The notes: generated by a model not told the origin, from the letters alone. DNA of 5,327 nt from Clostridium sp. UBA6758 (GCA_002453475.1 DKGY01000074.1:2792-8118); one strand, 5' to 3'. Positions 1-5,327 are shown, numbered from the stretch's first letter. Numbers and translations are program-made.

Positions 1-71
1 TATTTATTTTTTGAAGATGCCTTAATACTATTTCCCATATAGAAAAATGCTGAAGCCCGCATGAACAGAAC

Positions 72-197
72 AACTAGTTAACTATTTATATATTTAAATA
101 GTTATATATGGAACTATTTAAATATACAAATAGTTCCATAGTTTCATATATAAATAGTTTCCTATGAAGCTATATAACTATTTACATAGCTCATAGG
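72..197. repeat. Cluster of palindromes built from alternating AACTATTT / AAATAGTT units
   Basis: Six copies of one 8-bp unit occur in about 110 bp: AACTATTT near 80, 112 and 177, and its inverse AAATAGTT near 96, 128 and 153. They make nested hairpins. One is 10 bp (79-88 with 95-104). One is a perfect 13 bp (107-119 with 128-140). A third is CCTATG-A-AGCTAT (161-173) with ATAGCTCATAGG (186-197), 12 bp with one bulged A. AACTAGTT at 72-79 is a further palindrome. The cluster lies downstream of the ABC operon. It may form the 3' end of the transcript or be an intergenic repeat element; no transposase or target duplication is seen. Confidence 0.75.
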
Positions 198-271
198 CAA
201 AATTTAATTTTAATTCATACATTAGATCAGCAATAAATTTTATTTTCTTGCATTATTCACGAGGACATTCC
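198..271. other. AT-rich 3' flank of the ABC operon without a classical terminator
   Basis: Between the second ABC stop codon and the palindrome cluster there is only AT-rich sequence; no stable stem followed by a T-run is visible on the minus strand. The nearest strong hairpin (161-197) lacks a T-tail. Transcription may therefore end in or beyond the palindrome cluster. Confidence 0.4.
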
Positions 272-2059
272 CTATGCTCCTTCATTTAAGAAACTGTACT
301 GAGCCATGTATAAGTTATAGTAGAATCCTTTGAGTTTTAATAATTCTTCATGGGTTCCACTCTCTACAATTTCACCATCATCTACTACCATAATTTTGTC
401 ACAGTCTCTTATAGTTGAAAGTCTATGGGCAATTACAAAGGAAGTTCTTCCATGAAGTAATTTATTTATACCTTTTTGAACCAATATTTCTGTTGCTGTA
501 TCTATATTAGATGTTGCTTCGTCAAGGATAAGAATTCTTGGATTTGCAAGTAATGCTCTTGCAAAGGATATAAGTTGTCTTTGTCCTACTGAAAGTCTTG
601 AACCTCTTTCGTTAACTTCTGTGTCATATCCCTTTTCTAGCTTCATAATAAATTCATGGGCATTAACTGCCTTCGCTGCTGCTATGATTTCTTCATCTGT
701 AGCATCTAATTTTCCATATCTTATATTTTCTTTAATAGAAGTTGAGAATAAGAAAGTATCTTGAAGCATTATTCCCATTTGGCTTCTTAAAGAATAAAGA
801 TTAACCTTAGAAACATCCTTACCATCAATTAAAACTCTTCCCTCAGTAGCATCATAGAATCTACTTATTAAACTAGTTATAGTAGTTTTTCCTGCCCCTG
901 TTGGCCCAACTAAGGCGATATTTTCACCTGGTTTTATTTTAAAGTTTACATTGTGAAGTACCTGAACATCTTTTTCATATTCAAAGGAAACATTTTTAAA
1001 CTCTACTGCTCCCCTAATAGTTGGCATATCTTCACTACCTTCCATCTCATCAATGGTTGGTACTACATCCATAATTTCAAATATTCTCTCTGCTGCTGCA
1101 AAGTTAGTAACTAATGTATTGTAGTAAGAAGCTATATTTATAATTGGTCTCCAAAACATACTTGTATAGGAAATAAAAGCTATTATGGTTCCTATGGAAA
1201 CTTCTCCTCTTCTAGCTAAGGTTGCTCCATACCAAAATACTATTATGGAACTGATTCCAAAGGACATATCTATAAAGGACCAAAGCCAGTCATTATACTT
1301 AACTGCTGATAAAAATCCATCTCTAACCTCACCTACAGCTTTTTCAAATTTCTTTGTAGTTTCTCCTTCAAAGGTGAAGTTTTGAATAATCTTTATTCCT
1401 GAAAAGGATTCATGGGTAAATCCATTTAGATTAGAACGTTTTTGTCTAAACACCTGCCATTTAGCTCTGGATTTTACCATTATTGTGGATACTACAACCA
1501 TAAGAACTGGTAAAATCACTATAGAAACTATAGCTAATTTCACATTCATTACAAAAAGTATTGCTCCTATAGCTATAAGATTTAACCCTTGTGGTATAAC
1601 TGTAGTAACTGATTTTGAAAACAACTCTGAAAGAGAATTTACGTCTCCAACAACCCTAGCTAAAATTTTTCCTACTGGTCTATCATCAAAGAAGGAAAAG
1701 GATAGCTTTTGTATATGCACATAAAGCTCCTGCCTTATGGTATGCAATATACTATGGGTAGTTCTATTCATTTGATAGGTAGATAATTTACTAGCATACA
1801 TACCTATAACATTTATTCCTACTAGCCCTAAACTTATAACTATAAGTCCTATCACATCTTTTACTTCTATATAATTATCTATAGCAATTTTTAAAAGCAT
1901 AGGGCTTAAAAGCCCTGCTCCCATTACTATTAACATAAGAAAAAGTACTAAGGATACTTTTAATTTATATGGTTTTACATATTTTATTAGTCTAAGAAGT
2001 ATCTCTCTACCCTTTAAACTATTAATTTTTTCGTCTTGATTAACTGAATTCTTCGCCAT
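272..2059 (-). CDS. Heterodimeric multidrug ABC exporter, half-transporter with the catalytically competent ATPase site (BmrD/LmrD/TM288-like)
   Basis: 595-residue ABC half-transporter: an N-terminal membrane domain with about six helices (roughly residues 33-58, 68-90, 152-172, 174-195, 258-280, 285-310) followed by an ATPase domain. Visible motifs are A-loop Tyr361, Walker A GPTGAGKTT (385-393), Q-loop Gln433, signature LSVGQ (489-493), Walker B ILILDE with Asp513 and catalytic Glu514, D-loop SNID (517-520) and H-loop His545. The signature deviates from LSGGQ and the preceding X-loop reads VNERG rather than the usual VGERG. The normal Walker B together with a poor signature is typical of one partner in asymmetric exporters. 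It probably pairs with the product of the gene 20 nt upstream to pump drugs or other hydrophobic compounds across the cytoplasmic membrane; the substrate cannot be read from sequence. The ATG is preceded by AAGGTG with 5-nt spacing. No C39 peptidase domain is present, so leader-peptide-cleaving bacteriocin export is unlikely. Confidence 0.95.
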   Translation of the reverse strand: MAKNSVNQDEKINSLKGREILLRLIKYVKPYKLKVSLVLFLMLIVMGAGLLSPMLLKIAIDNYIEVKDVIGLIVISLGLVGINVIGMYASKLSTYQMNRTTHSILHTIRQELYVHIQKLSFSFFDDRPVGKILARVVGDVNSLSELFSKSVTTVIPQGLNLIAIGAILFVMNVKLAIVSIVILPVLMVVVSTIMVKSRAKWQVFRQKRSNLNGFTHESFSGIKIIQNFTFEGETTKKFEKAVGEVRDGFLSAVKYNDWLWSFIDMSFGISSIIVFWYGATLARRGEVSIGTIIAFISYTSMFWRPIINIASYYNTLVTNFAAAERIFEIMDVVPTIDEMEGSEDMPTIRGAVEFKNVSFEYEKDVQVLHNVNFKIKPGENIALVGPTGAGKTTITSLISRFYDATEGRVLIDGKDVSKVNLYSLRSQMGIMLQDTFLFSTSIKENIRYGKLDATDEEIIAAAKAVNAHEFIMKLEKGYDTEVNERGSRLSVGQRQLISFARALLANPRILILDEATSNIDTATEILVQKGINKLLHGRTSFVIAHRLSTIRDCDKIMVVDDGEIVESGTHEELLKLKGFYYNLYMAQYSFLNEGA

Positions 2060-2079
2060 TCTAGCACCTTCTTTCTTTC

Positions 2080-3825
2080 TTAAAAGTTAGCCACATCTTC
2101 CTCTGATAACTCTAAGAAATCCTTAAATTGAGTTTGGTATATCTCAAAATATTTACCTTTTTTACTTAAAAGTTCTTGATGATTTCCTCTTTCTAAGATC
2201 TTTCCATCCTCCATATATAAAATCACATCTGCATTTTTTACAGCTGATATTCTATGGGCAATGATAAAGGTAGTCTTCTTTGTATCTCCATGATATAGAT
2301 TTTTAAGTAATTGATACTCTGTTTCCATATCTAAAGCTGAAGTGGAATCATCTAAAATTAAAATTTTACTATCTCTTAAAAGAGCTCTAGCTATACATAA
2401 CCTTTGCTTTTGACCTCCTGAGAGTCCAAGACCTCTCTCACCGATCAGTGTGTCATAACCATCTTTAAGTCCATCTATAAATTCCTCTACACAAGCAAGT
2501 TCTACAGCCTTTTCTAATTCTTCTCTGGTAGCATTGCTCTTACCATACTTAAGGTTATTTTCAATGGTATCAGAAAATAGAAATGAATCCTGTGGAACTA
2601 TAGAAATACTATCTCTTAATGTTTTTAAATTTAAATCCTTAATATTTACTCCATCTAAAGTTATTTCTCCTTCTGTAACATCATAGTTTCTTCCTAGAAG
2701 CCCCATTAATGTAGACTTTCCTGAACCTGTAGTACCCATTATAGCTACTGTAGATCCAGCCTTAATATTAAGATTTATATTATCTAATACATTCTTTTCT
2801 CCATAGGTAAAAGATATATTTTTAAGGGATAACTCCCCTTCTATATTCTCTGGAACAATTCCATCCTTAGAGTTTTCAATAGTAGTACTTACCTCTAAAA
2901 TGTTATTTATCTTTCCTGCTGAAGCCTTAGTTCTAGAGAATAGATTCATAAGCCATCCAAACTCTCTCATTGGCCAAATAAGCATCCATAAATAACTAGT
3001 AAATGCTACTAATTGACCTACTGTAATCTTATTGTAGATTACTAAAATCCCACCTACACAAGTTACAAGAACTACAGAAAGATTTCCTAAGAACTCCTCT
3101 AGTGGGAAGAACTTAATCCATATCTTTGTATGTTCCATTTGTAAATCAAAGTTTTTAGAATTGTACTTTAAGAATTTAAGAATTTCATGCTTTTCTCTTC
3201 CAAAAGCCTTAACTAACTTAACTCCAGCAATGTTTTCCTGTGCTGTAGTATTTAACTCTGCAATGTGGTCACTTATTCTGTCATATACATCATCAATCTT
3301 CTTTTCAGATTTTATTGTGATATAAGCAATTATTGGCATAGTAGAAAGAGCTACTACGGTAAGTGTTGGACTTATCCTTAATAATAGAACTGAAGCTATA
3401 CCAAAGTAGGCTATATTTTCTATTAAAAGCCTAAAGCCAAAACCCATAATGTCCATTATATTATCTGCATCCTCTCCAACCCTCGACATTAATTCACCTG
3501 TGTTTACTTTGTCAAAGTAAGAGAAGGACAAACCTTCAATATGCTTAAATAAAGTTTCCTTTACTTCCTTGGAAATGGTTATTCCTAAATAATCAAATAA
3601 ATACTCCTTTAAATATCCAAAGAAAAACTTTATTAGTGATATACATCCTATAAGAAACAATATTTTATTTATAATTTCATAATTTTTACCACGAAGTACA
3701 TCATCTATAAATATTTCAGTTATATAGGGAATTGTTAAATCTGCTGAAATTACCAGAATCATTGAAACTATACCAAATATAGCTACCCCTAAATGATTTT
3801 TTACATAGCTCAAGATTTTTTTCAC
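2080..3825 (-). CDS. Heterodimeric multidrug ABC exporter, half-transporter with the degenerate ATPase site (BmrC/LmrC/TM287-like)
   Basis: 581-residue ABC half-transporter, first of a two-gene operon. About six membrane helices (roughly residues 12-33, 52-72, 130-150, 152-172, 245-265, 270-292) precede an ATPase domain with A-loop Tyr341, Walker A GTTGSGKST (364-372), Q-loop Gln412, X-loop IGERG, perfect signature LSGGQ (468-472), Walker B ILILDD and H-loop His524. The residue after the Walker B Asp492 is Asp493 instead of the catalytic Glu, as known for BmrC, LmrC and TM287. Its own ATP site, completed by the partner's LSVGQ, should hydrolyse poorly, while its LSGGQ completes the partner's active site. 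The start is taken as GTG at 3825 because AAGGAGGG lies 7 nt upstream. An in-frame TTG at 3843 would put that ribosome binding site inside the gene, adding six residues, and is rejected. The length matches TM287-type subunits. The substrate is unknown. Confidence 0.95.
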   Translation of the reverse strand: MKKILSYVKNHLGVAIFGIVSMILVISADLTIPYITEIFIDDVLRGKNYEIINKILFLIGCISLIKFFFGYLKEYLFDYLGITISKEVKETLFKHIEGLSFSYFDKVNTGELMSRVGEDADNIMDIMGFGFRLLIENIAYFGIASVLLLRISPTLTVVALSTMPIIAYITIKSEKKIDDVYDRISDHIAELNTTAQENIAGVKLVKAFGREKHEILKFLKYNSKNFDLQMEHTKIWIKFFPLEEFLGNLSVVLVTCVGGILVIYNKITVGQLVAFTSYLWMLIWPMREFGWLMNLFSRTKASAGKINNILEVSTTIENSKDGIVPENIEGELSLKNISFTYGEKNVLDNINLNIKAGSTVAIMGTTGSGKSTLMGLLGRNYDVTEGEITLDGVNIKDLNLKTLRDSISIVPQDSFLFSDTIENNLKYGKSNATREELEKAVELACVEEFIDGLKDGYDTLIGERGLGLSGGQKQRLCIARALLRDSKILILDDSTSALDMETEYQLLKNLYHGDTKKTTFIIAHRISAVKNADVILYMEDGKILERGNHQELLSKKGKYFEIYQTQFKDFLELSEEDVANF

Positions 3826-3831
3826 TTGAAT

Positions 3832-3839
3832 CCCTCCTT
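3832..3839 (-). promoter_or_regulatory. Ribosome binding site that fixes the GTG start of the first ABC gene
   Basis: The minus strand reads AAGGAGGG, seven bases before GTG at 3825. This is an almost full anti-16S match at ideal spacing. It rules out the upstream TTG at 3843, whose own upstream bases (AATAACCACA) carry no Shine-Dalgarno. Confidence 0.85.
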
Positions 3840-3872
3840 GCAATGTGGTTATTACAATTAACCTCTTATGTT

Positions 3873-3914
3873 TTAATGTGTTAAATTAGTATTTGCGAGC
3901 CACCTCTTAGTCAT
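3873..3914 (-). CDS. Possible 13-residue leader peptide (MTKRWLANTNLTH) upstream of the ABC operon
   Basis: A very short ORF with a strong ribosome binding site (GGGAGG at 3927-3922, 7-nt spacing to ATG at 3914). It ends 47 nt before the GTG of the first ABC gene. Its ATGA start overlaps the stop of another short in-frame ORF running from 3952 (MIGDYMIKREEVL), which could couple their translation. The codons AGG, TGG and CTC occur in a row; CTC and AGG are uncommon in this AT-rich context, so slow decoding is conceivable. A regulatory uORF is one reading; the remains of a decayed gene start is another. I recognise no homologous peptide. The Shine-Dalgarno quality is the main support. Confidence 0.4.
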   Translation of the reverse strand: MTKRWLANTNLTH

Positions 3915-3952
3915 AAAACTTCCTCCCTTTTTATCATATAATCCCCAATCAT
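3911..3952 (-). CDS. Possible short upstream ORF (MIGDYMIKREEVL) overlapping the next leader ORF
   Basis: A 13-codon ORF from ATG 3952 to TGA 3913-3911, with an alternative inner start at 3937 that has GGGGA just upstream at close spacing. The outer ATG has no good ribosome binding site. The Shine-Dalgarno of the following ORF (GGGAGG) lies inside this one and the two overlap by ATGA, the arrangement usual for coupled genes. At this length an open frame is easily due to chance, so confidence is low. Confidence 0.2.
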   Translation of the reverse strand: MIGDYMIKREEVL

Positions 3953-3992
3953 GTTAAACTCTGCTGTCTATAACTTTGCTATAGATATAATT

Positions 3993-4044
3993 AAAAATAA
4001 AAAAGTCATAGTCCTATACCTCTTGGTATATAGGACTATGACTT
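3993..4044 (-). terminator. Strong intrinsic terminator / attenuator hairpin just upstream of the ABC operon
   Basis: On the minus strand a 20-nt left arm AAGTCATAGTCCTATATACC (4044-4025), loop AAGA and an 18-nt right arm (4020-4003) form an 18-bp stem with one 2-nt bulge (TA). It is followed by TTTT, A, then TTTTT. This is a textbook terminator pointing toward the ABC genes. It lies between the only strong promoter seen upstream (4461-4490) and the ABC start, so it either ends a separate small transcript or acts as an attenuator that must be read through for exporter expression. Confidence 0.85.
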
Positions 4045-4180
4045 AAACCATCTATAGCGTGAATAATACTAAGGAATGAATCCTCAAATATTAAAATTCA
4101 TTTTAGGCTTATGTGTATCTTTATCTAAATAAAAGCTTAACTTAGTAAAAATATTTATATTAAAAGCCTTATAAATATAT

Positions 4181-4209
4181 AAAAAGTCCTAGGTTACCCT
4201 AGGACTTTT
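4181..4209 (-). terminator. Intrinsic terminator after the 52-residue leader ORF (first attenuator candidate)
   Basis: A perfect 12-bp stem AAAAGTCCTAGG / CCTAGGACTTTT (4209-4198 and 4193-4182) closes a GTAA loop, which fits the stable GNRA tetraloop class, and runs into a T-rich tail. It begins 23 nt after the stop of the small ORF. Since the stem itself is A-rich on one side and T-rich on the other, it could also stop plus-strand transcription. Its loop and stem top can pair alternatively with the end of the small ORF (see the separate entry). Confidence 0.85.
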
Positions 4210-4267
4210 CTCACAAAATAGTATGTTAAAAATCAATCTTTTAAACCTATATTCTGAGGTAGGGTAA
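4194..4267 (-). other. Candidate antiterminator pairing between leader ORF 3' end and first terminator
   Basis: TTACCCTA inside the small ORF (4267-4260, codons for Ile42-Thr43-Leu44) is an exact 8-nt complement of TAGGGTAA (4201-4194), which covers the top of the left arm and the whole loop of the terminator. Forming this helix would break the upper part of the terminator stem. Seen: the complementarity. Inferred: a regulatory switch governed by ribosome position. Eight base pairs can arise by chance in such a short AT-rich region. Confidence 0.3.
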
Positions 4268-4391
4268 TATTCCAAATATTAAATTGTAAAATGGGATTAT
4301 TTGCACCATTAATATTGCCAGCGCCAATATTGACTCTAGCATTAGCTCTATTTATATTCATTTCACTAACTACTAATAAATTATTTAACAT
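4233..4391 (-). CDS. 52-residue Asn-rich peptide, candidate leader ORF of the ABC exporter operon
   Basis: A small ORF with excellent expression signals: full AAGGAGG (4405-4399) seven bases before ATG, and a near-consensus promoter about 70-100 bp upstream. The peptide begins MLNNLLVVSEMNINRANARV and ends PQNIGLKD. It has 13 Asn (all AAT), six Asn-Ile dipeptides, no Cys, His or Tyr, a single Trp40, and few charges. There is no clear signal peptide, membrane segment or double-Gly bacteriocin leader. I do not recognise the family. A terminator follows 23 nt after the stop, and a second one separates it from the two ABC genes. This recalls bmrB, the roughly 54-codon leader ORF that controls bmrCD in B. 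subtilis through ribosome-mediated attenuation; the size and position agree, but sequence homology is not claimed. Alternatives are a functional small protein or a peptide exported by the neighbouring transporter. Confidence 0.7.
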   Translation of the reverse strand: MLNNLLVVSEMNINRANARVNIGAGNINGANNPILQFNIWNITLPQNIGLKD

Positions 4392-4460
4392 GTTCCTACC
4401 TCCTTTTTTAAAATTTATTTTCTAGTATTATTTAGTTTTACTAATTTTTACTACTCTTTT

Positions 4461-4490
4461 ATTATATACAATTAATATAAATAATGTCAA
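4461..4490 (-). promoter_or_regulatory. Near-consensus sigma-A promoter for the small leader ORF (and possibly the ABC operon)
   Basis: The minus strand carries TTGACA (4490-4485), an 18-bp AT-rich spacer and TATAAT (4466-4461). Both hexamers are perfect matches to the vegetative consensus. Transcription would start near 4454, giving an untranslated leader of about 60 nt before the ATG at 4391. No comparably good promoter is visible between here and the ABC genes. Confidence 0.85.
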
Positions 4491-4550
4491 TAACTTTTTC
4501 TAAATTTTTTGAATTTATAAAATATACCCTATATTCAATATAATCTTATG

Positions 4551-4578
4551 AAAAATAGCCACTATTAAATAGTGGCTA
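4551..4578 (-). terminator. Intrinsic terminator of the acetyltransferase gene
   Basis: TAGCCACTA and TAGTGGCTA (4556-4578) form a perfect 9-bp stem with a 5-nt loop, followed on the minus strand by TTTTT. It lies 75 nt past the acetyltransferase stop codon and just upstream of the leader-ORF promoter, so it separates the two transcription units. Confidence 0.85.
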
Positions 4579-4653
4579 AGAAATCAAAATTTTAAATGCA
4601 TAAACCATATTATATATTAAAATTTTACCTATTATTTAAAATATAATTATAAA

Positions 4654-5160
4654 TTAAAATTCTGATGCTAAATCAGTTAATGCTTTATCACATACTCTAT
4701 ATACAGTCCATTCATCCATTGGTATTGCTCCAAGTTGCTTATAAAATTTTATTGATGGTTCATTCCAATCAATACACCACCATTCAAATCTACCACAATC
4801 TCTTTCTACTGCTAGTTTAGCTAGGAAAGAAAGAAGAGCTTTTCCCATTCCTTTACCTCTCATTTCAGGTCTTACATATAAATCTTCTAAATATAATCCT
4901 GGCTTACCTGTGAAGGTTGAGAAGTTGTGGAAAAATAGCGCAAAGCTTACTGGTGTACCTTCATACTCTCCAATTACTACTTGTGCTGCCTTTCTTACAA
5001 ATAATGATTCCATTAAAATTTCTTCAGTAGCAACTACTTCATTTAAAAGCTTTTCATAATCCGCCAATTCCTTTATGAATCTTAGAATTAAAGGTATGTC
5101 CTTTTCTTCAGCAAATCTTAAAGTATAGTTTTCTACTTTAGTCTTTATTATTCCTTCCAT
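4654..5160 (-). CDS. GNAT N-acetyltransferase, spermidine/spermine (diamine) N1-acetyltransferase-like
   Basis: A 168-residue cytoplasmic acetyl-CoA-dependent N-acetyltransferase covering a complete GNAT fold. Residues 12-30 form the usual first strand and helix (TLRFAEEKDIPLILRFIKEL). The central strand LYLEDLYV (89-96) leads into the acetyl-CoA pyrophosphate loop RGKGMG (101-106). The block WNEPSIKFYKQLGA (132-145) closely matches the same block in eukaryotic SSAT, including Tyr140, which corresponds to the proposed general acid of human SSAT at the same number. Length (human SSAT 171) and the N-terminal ELADYEKL segment also agree. The likely substrates are polyamines, diamines or thialysine-like amines, but bacterial members of this family vary and may acetylate other small amines. 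The ATG is preceded by AGGGGGA with suitable spacing. It stands alone between its own promoter and terminator. Confidence 0.9.
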   Translation of the reverse strand: MEGIIKTKVENYTLRFAEEKDIPLILRFIKELADYEKLLNEVVATEEILMESLFVRKAAQVVIGEYEGTPVSFALFFHNFSTFTGKPGLYLEDLYVRPEMRGKGMGKALLSFLAKLAVERDCGRFEWWCIDWNEPSIKFYKQLGAIPMDEWTVYRVCDKALTDLASEF

Positions 5161-5161
5161 G

Positions 5162-5218
5162 TTAAAATCCCCCTATGAATTTCTTTATATTTTGAAAATT
5201 TATCTCATGTGTAGTCAT
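5162..5218 (-). CDS. Possible 18-residue upstream peptide (MTTHEINFQNIKKFIGGF) abutting the acetyltransferase
   Basis: A short ORF whose ATG (5218) is preceded by AAGAAGG (5232-5226) at 7-nt spacing and whose TAA ends one base before the acetyltransferase ATG. Its last codons contain the acetyltransferase ribosome binding site, a layout that would allow translational coupling. The same frame stays open back to an ATG at 5287 (41 residues) with an in-frame TGA above it, but that outer start has no ribosome binding site and would lie upstream of the predicted promoter. No family is recognised, and an accidental open frame is quite possible. Confidence 0.25.
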   Translation of the reverse strand: MTTHEINFQNIKKFIGGF

Positions 5219-5237
5219 TGATAAACCTTCTTCAATT

Positions 5238-5267
5238 ATCTTAACCTTTTTTATGGGAGTTTGTAAA
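5238..5267 (-). promoter_or_regulatory. Probable promoter of the acetyltransferase gene
   Basis: The minus strand shows TTTACA (5267-5262), an 18-bp spacer and TAAGAT (5243-5238), each one or two bases from the vegetative consensus. Transcription would start near 5231, about 70 nt before the acetyltransferase ATG. No operator palindrome is evident around it. Confidence 0.5.
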
Positions 5268-5327
5268 CATGAAAATCTATTAGGCATCTGAAAATAAATA
5301 CTAAGTCAAAGATGGGAAGTATATTTT

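Larger units (their letters stand above)
3826..4232 (-). other. About 400-nt leader region between the small ORF and the first ABC gene
   Basis: This stretch holds the two terminator hairpins and the two short overlapping ORFs listed separately. Between the hairpins (about 4180-4045) there is AT-rich sequence with a weaker stem AATGAAT/ATTCATT around 4104-4075 (14-nt loop) and a distant AGGCTT/AAGCCT match (4169-4164 with 4110-4105); neither is convincing alone. No ORF of useful length or recognised riboswitch is seen there. A poor -10-like TATGAT at 3938-3933 lacks a matching -35, so I see no good internal promoter. The first ABC gene thus most likely depends on read-through from the 4461-4490 promoter. 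Confidence 0.5.

Noticed and set aside
1..62. Minus-strand frame starting at ATG 62 and open to the window edge, and a plus-strand frame ending at TAG 42
   Set aside because: Each is short enough to be open by chance, the minus-strand ATG has no ribosome binding site, and the plus-strand fragment cannot be judged without sequence beyond the edge.
39..63. Possible terminator on the minus strand (ATGC...GCAT followed by TTTTT)
   Set aside because: The stem is only four base pairs, too weak to call as a terminator.
72..197. CRISPR array or insertion sequence
   Set aside because: The repeats are 8-13 bp, alternately inverted and unevenly spaced, with no transposase, spacers of uniform length or direct target repeats.
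1185..1385. Plus-strand open frame of 66 codons
   Set aside because: It lies wholly antisense to the second ABC gene, has no ribosome binding site, and its translation looks like a low-complexity shadow of the membrane-domain codons.
1485..1724. Plus-strand open frame of 79 codons
   Set aside because: Antisense to the same ABC membrane domain, no start signals and no recognisable domain.
3933..3961. Internal promoter for the ABC operon using TATGAT at 3938-3933
   Set aside because: No acceptable -35 hexamer at 16-18 bp spacing and no extended -10 TG.
4233..4391. Double-glycine bacteriocin precursor exported by the neighbouring ABC pair
   Set aside because: There is no GG/GA-type leader with the usual hydrophobic spacing, no cysteines or modification enzymes, and neither ABC protein carries a C39 peptidase domain.

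Overview
The window is very AT-rich. It uses A/T-ending codons (every Asn codon in the small leader gene is AAT), has strong AAGGAGG-type ribosome binding sites and T-tailed hairpin terminators. All of this fits a low-GC Gram-positive bacterium of the Clostridium type. That is an inference from composition and protein style; no marker gene fixes the species. Every convincing gene lies on the minus strand, so the window reads biologically from right (5327) to left (1).

Right part (about 5327-4551): a GNAT acetyltransferase closely resembling spermidine/spermine (diamine) N-acetyltransferases. It has its own plausible promoter, an optional small upstream ORF that ends one base before its start, and a clear intrinsic terminator at 4551-4578. 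It is therefore a separate transcription unit.

Middle (about 4490-3826): the most interesting stretch. A near-perfect housekeeping promoter (TTGACA, 18 bp, TATAAT) and a perfect Shine-Dalgarno drive a previously hidden 52-residue, Asn-rich ORF at 4233-4391. Its stop is followed 23 nt later by a strong terminator hairpin with a GNRA-type loop. About 135 nt further on there is a second, even longer terminator hairpin, then two overlapping short ORFs (13 codons each), and finally the first ABC gene. The layout of small ORF, terminator(s) and heterodimeric multidrug ABC exporter recalls Bacillus subtilis bmrB-bmrC-bmrD, where translation of the leader ORF controls read-through into the exporter genes. 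An 8-bp pairing between the end of the small ORF and the terminator offers a candidate antiterminator. Regulation here is inferred, not shown.

Left part (3825-272): two ABC half-transporters in tandem, 20 nt apart, forming a heterodimeric type IV exporter of the BmrCD / LmrCD / TM287-288 kind. The two nucleotide-binding domains are complementary in their defects. The first gene has Asp at the catalytic Glu position but a perfect LSGGQ; the second has the catalytic Glu but an altered LSVGQ signature. Together they would build one active and one degenerate ATP site.

Far left (1-271): no gene. The region carries a dense cluster of palindromes built from alternating AACTATTT / AAATAGTT units downstream of the ABC operon, without a classical T-tailed terminator.
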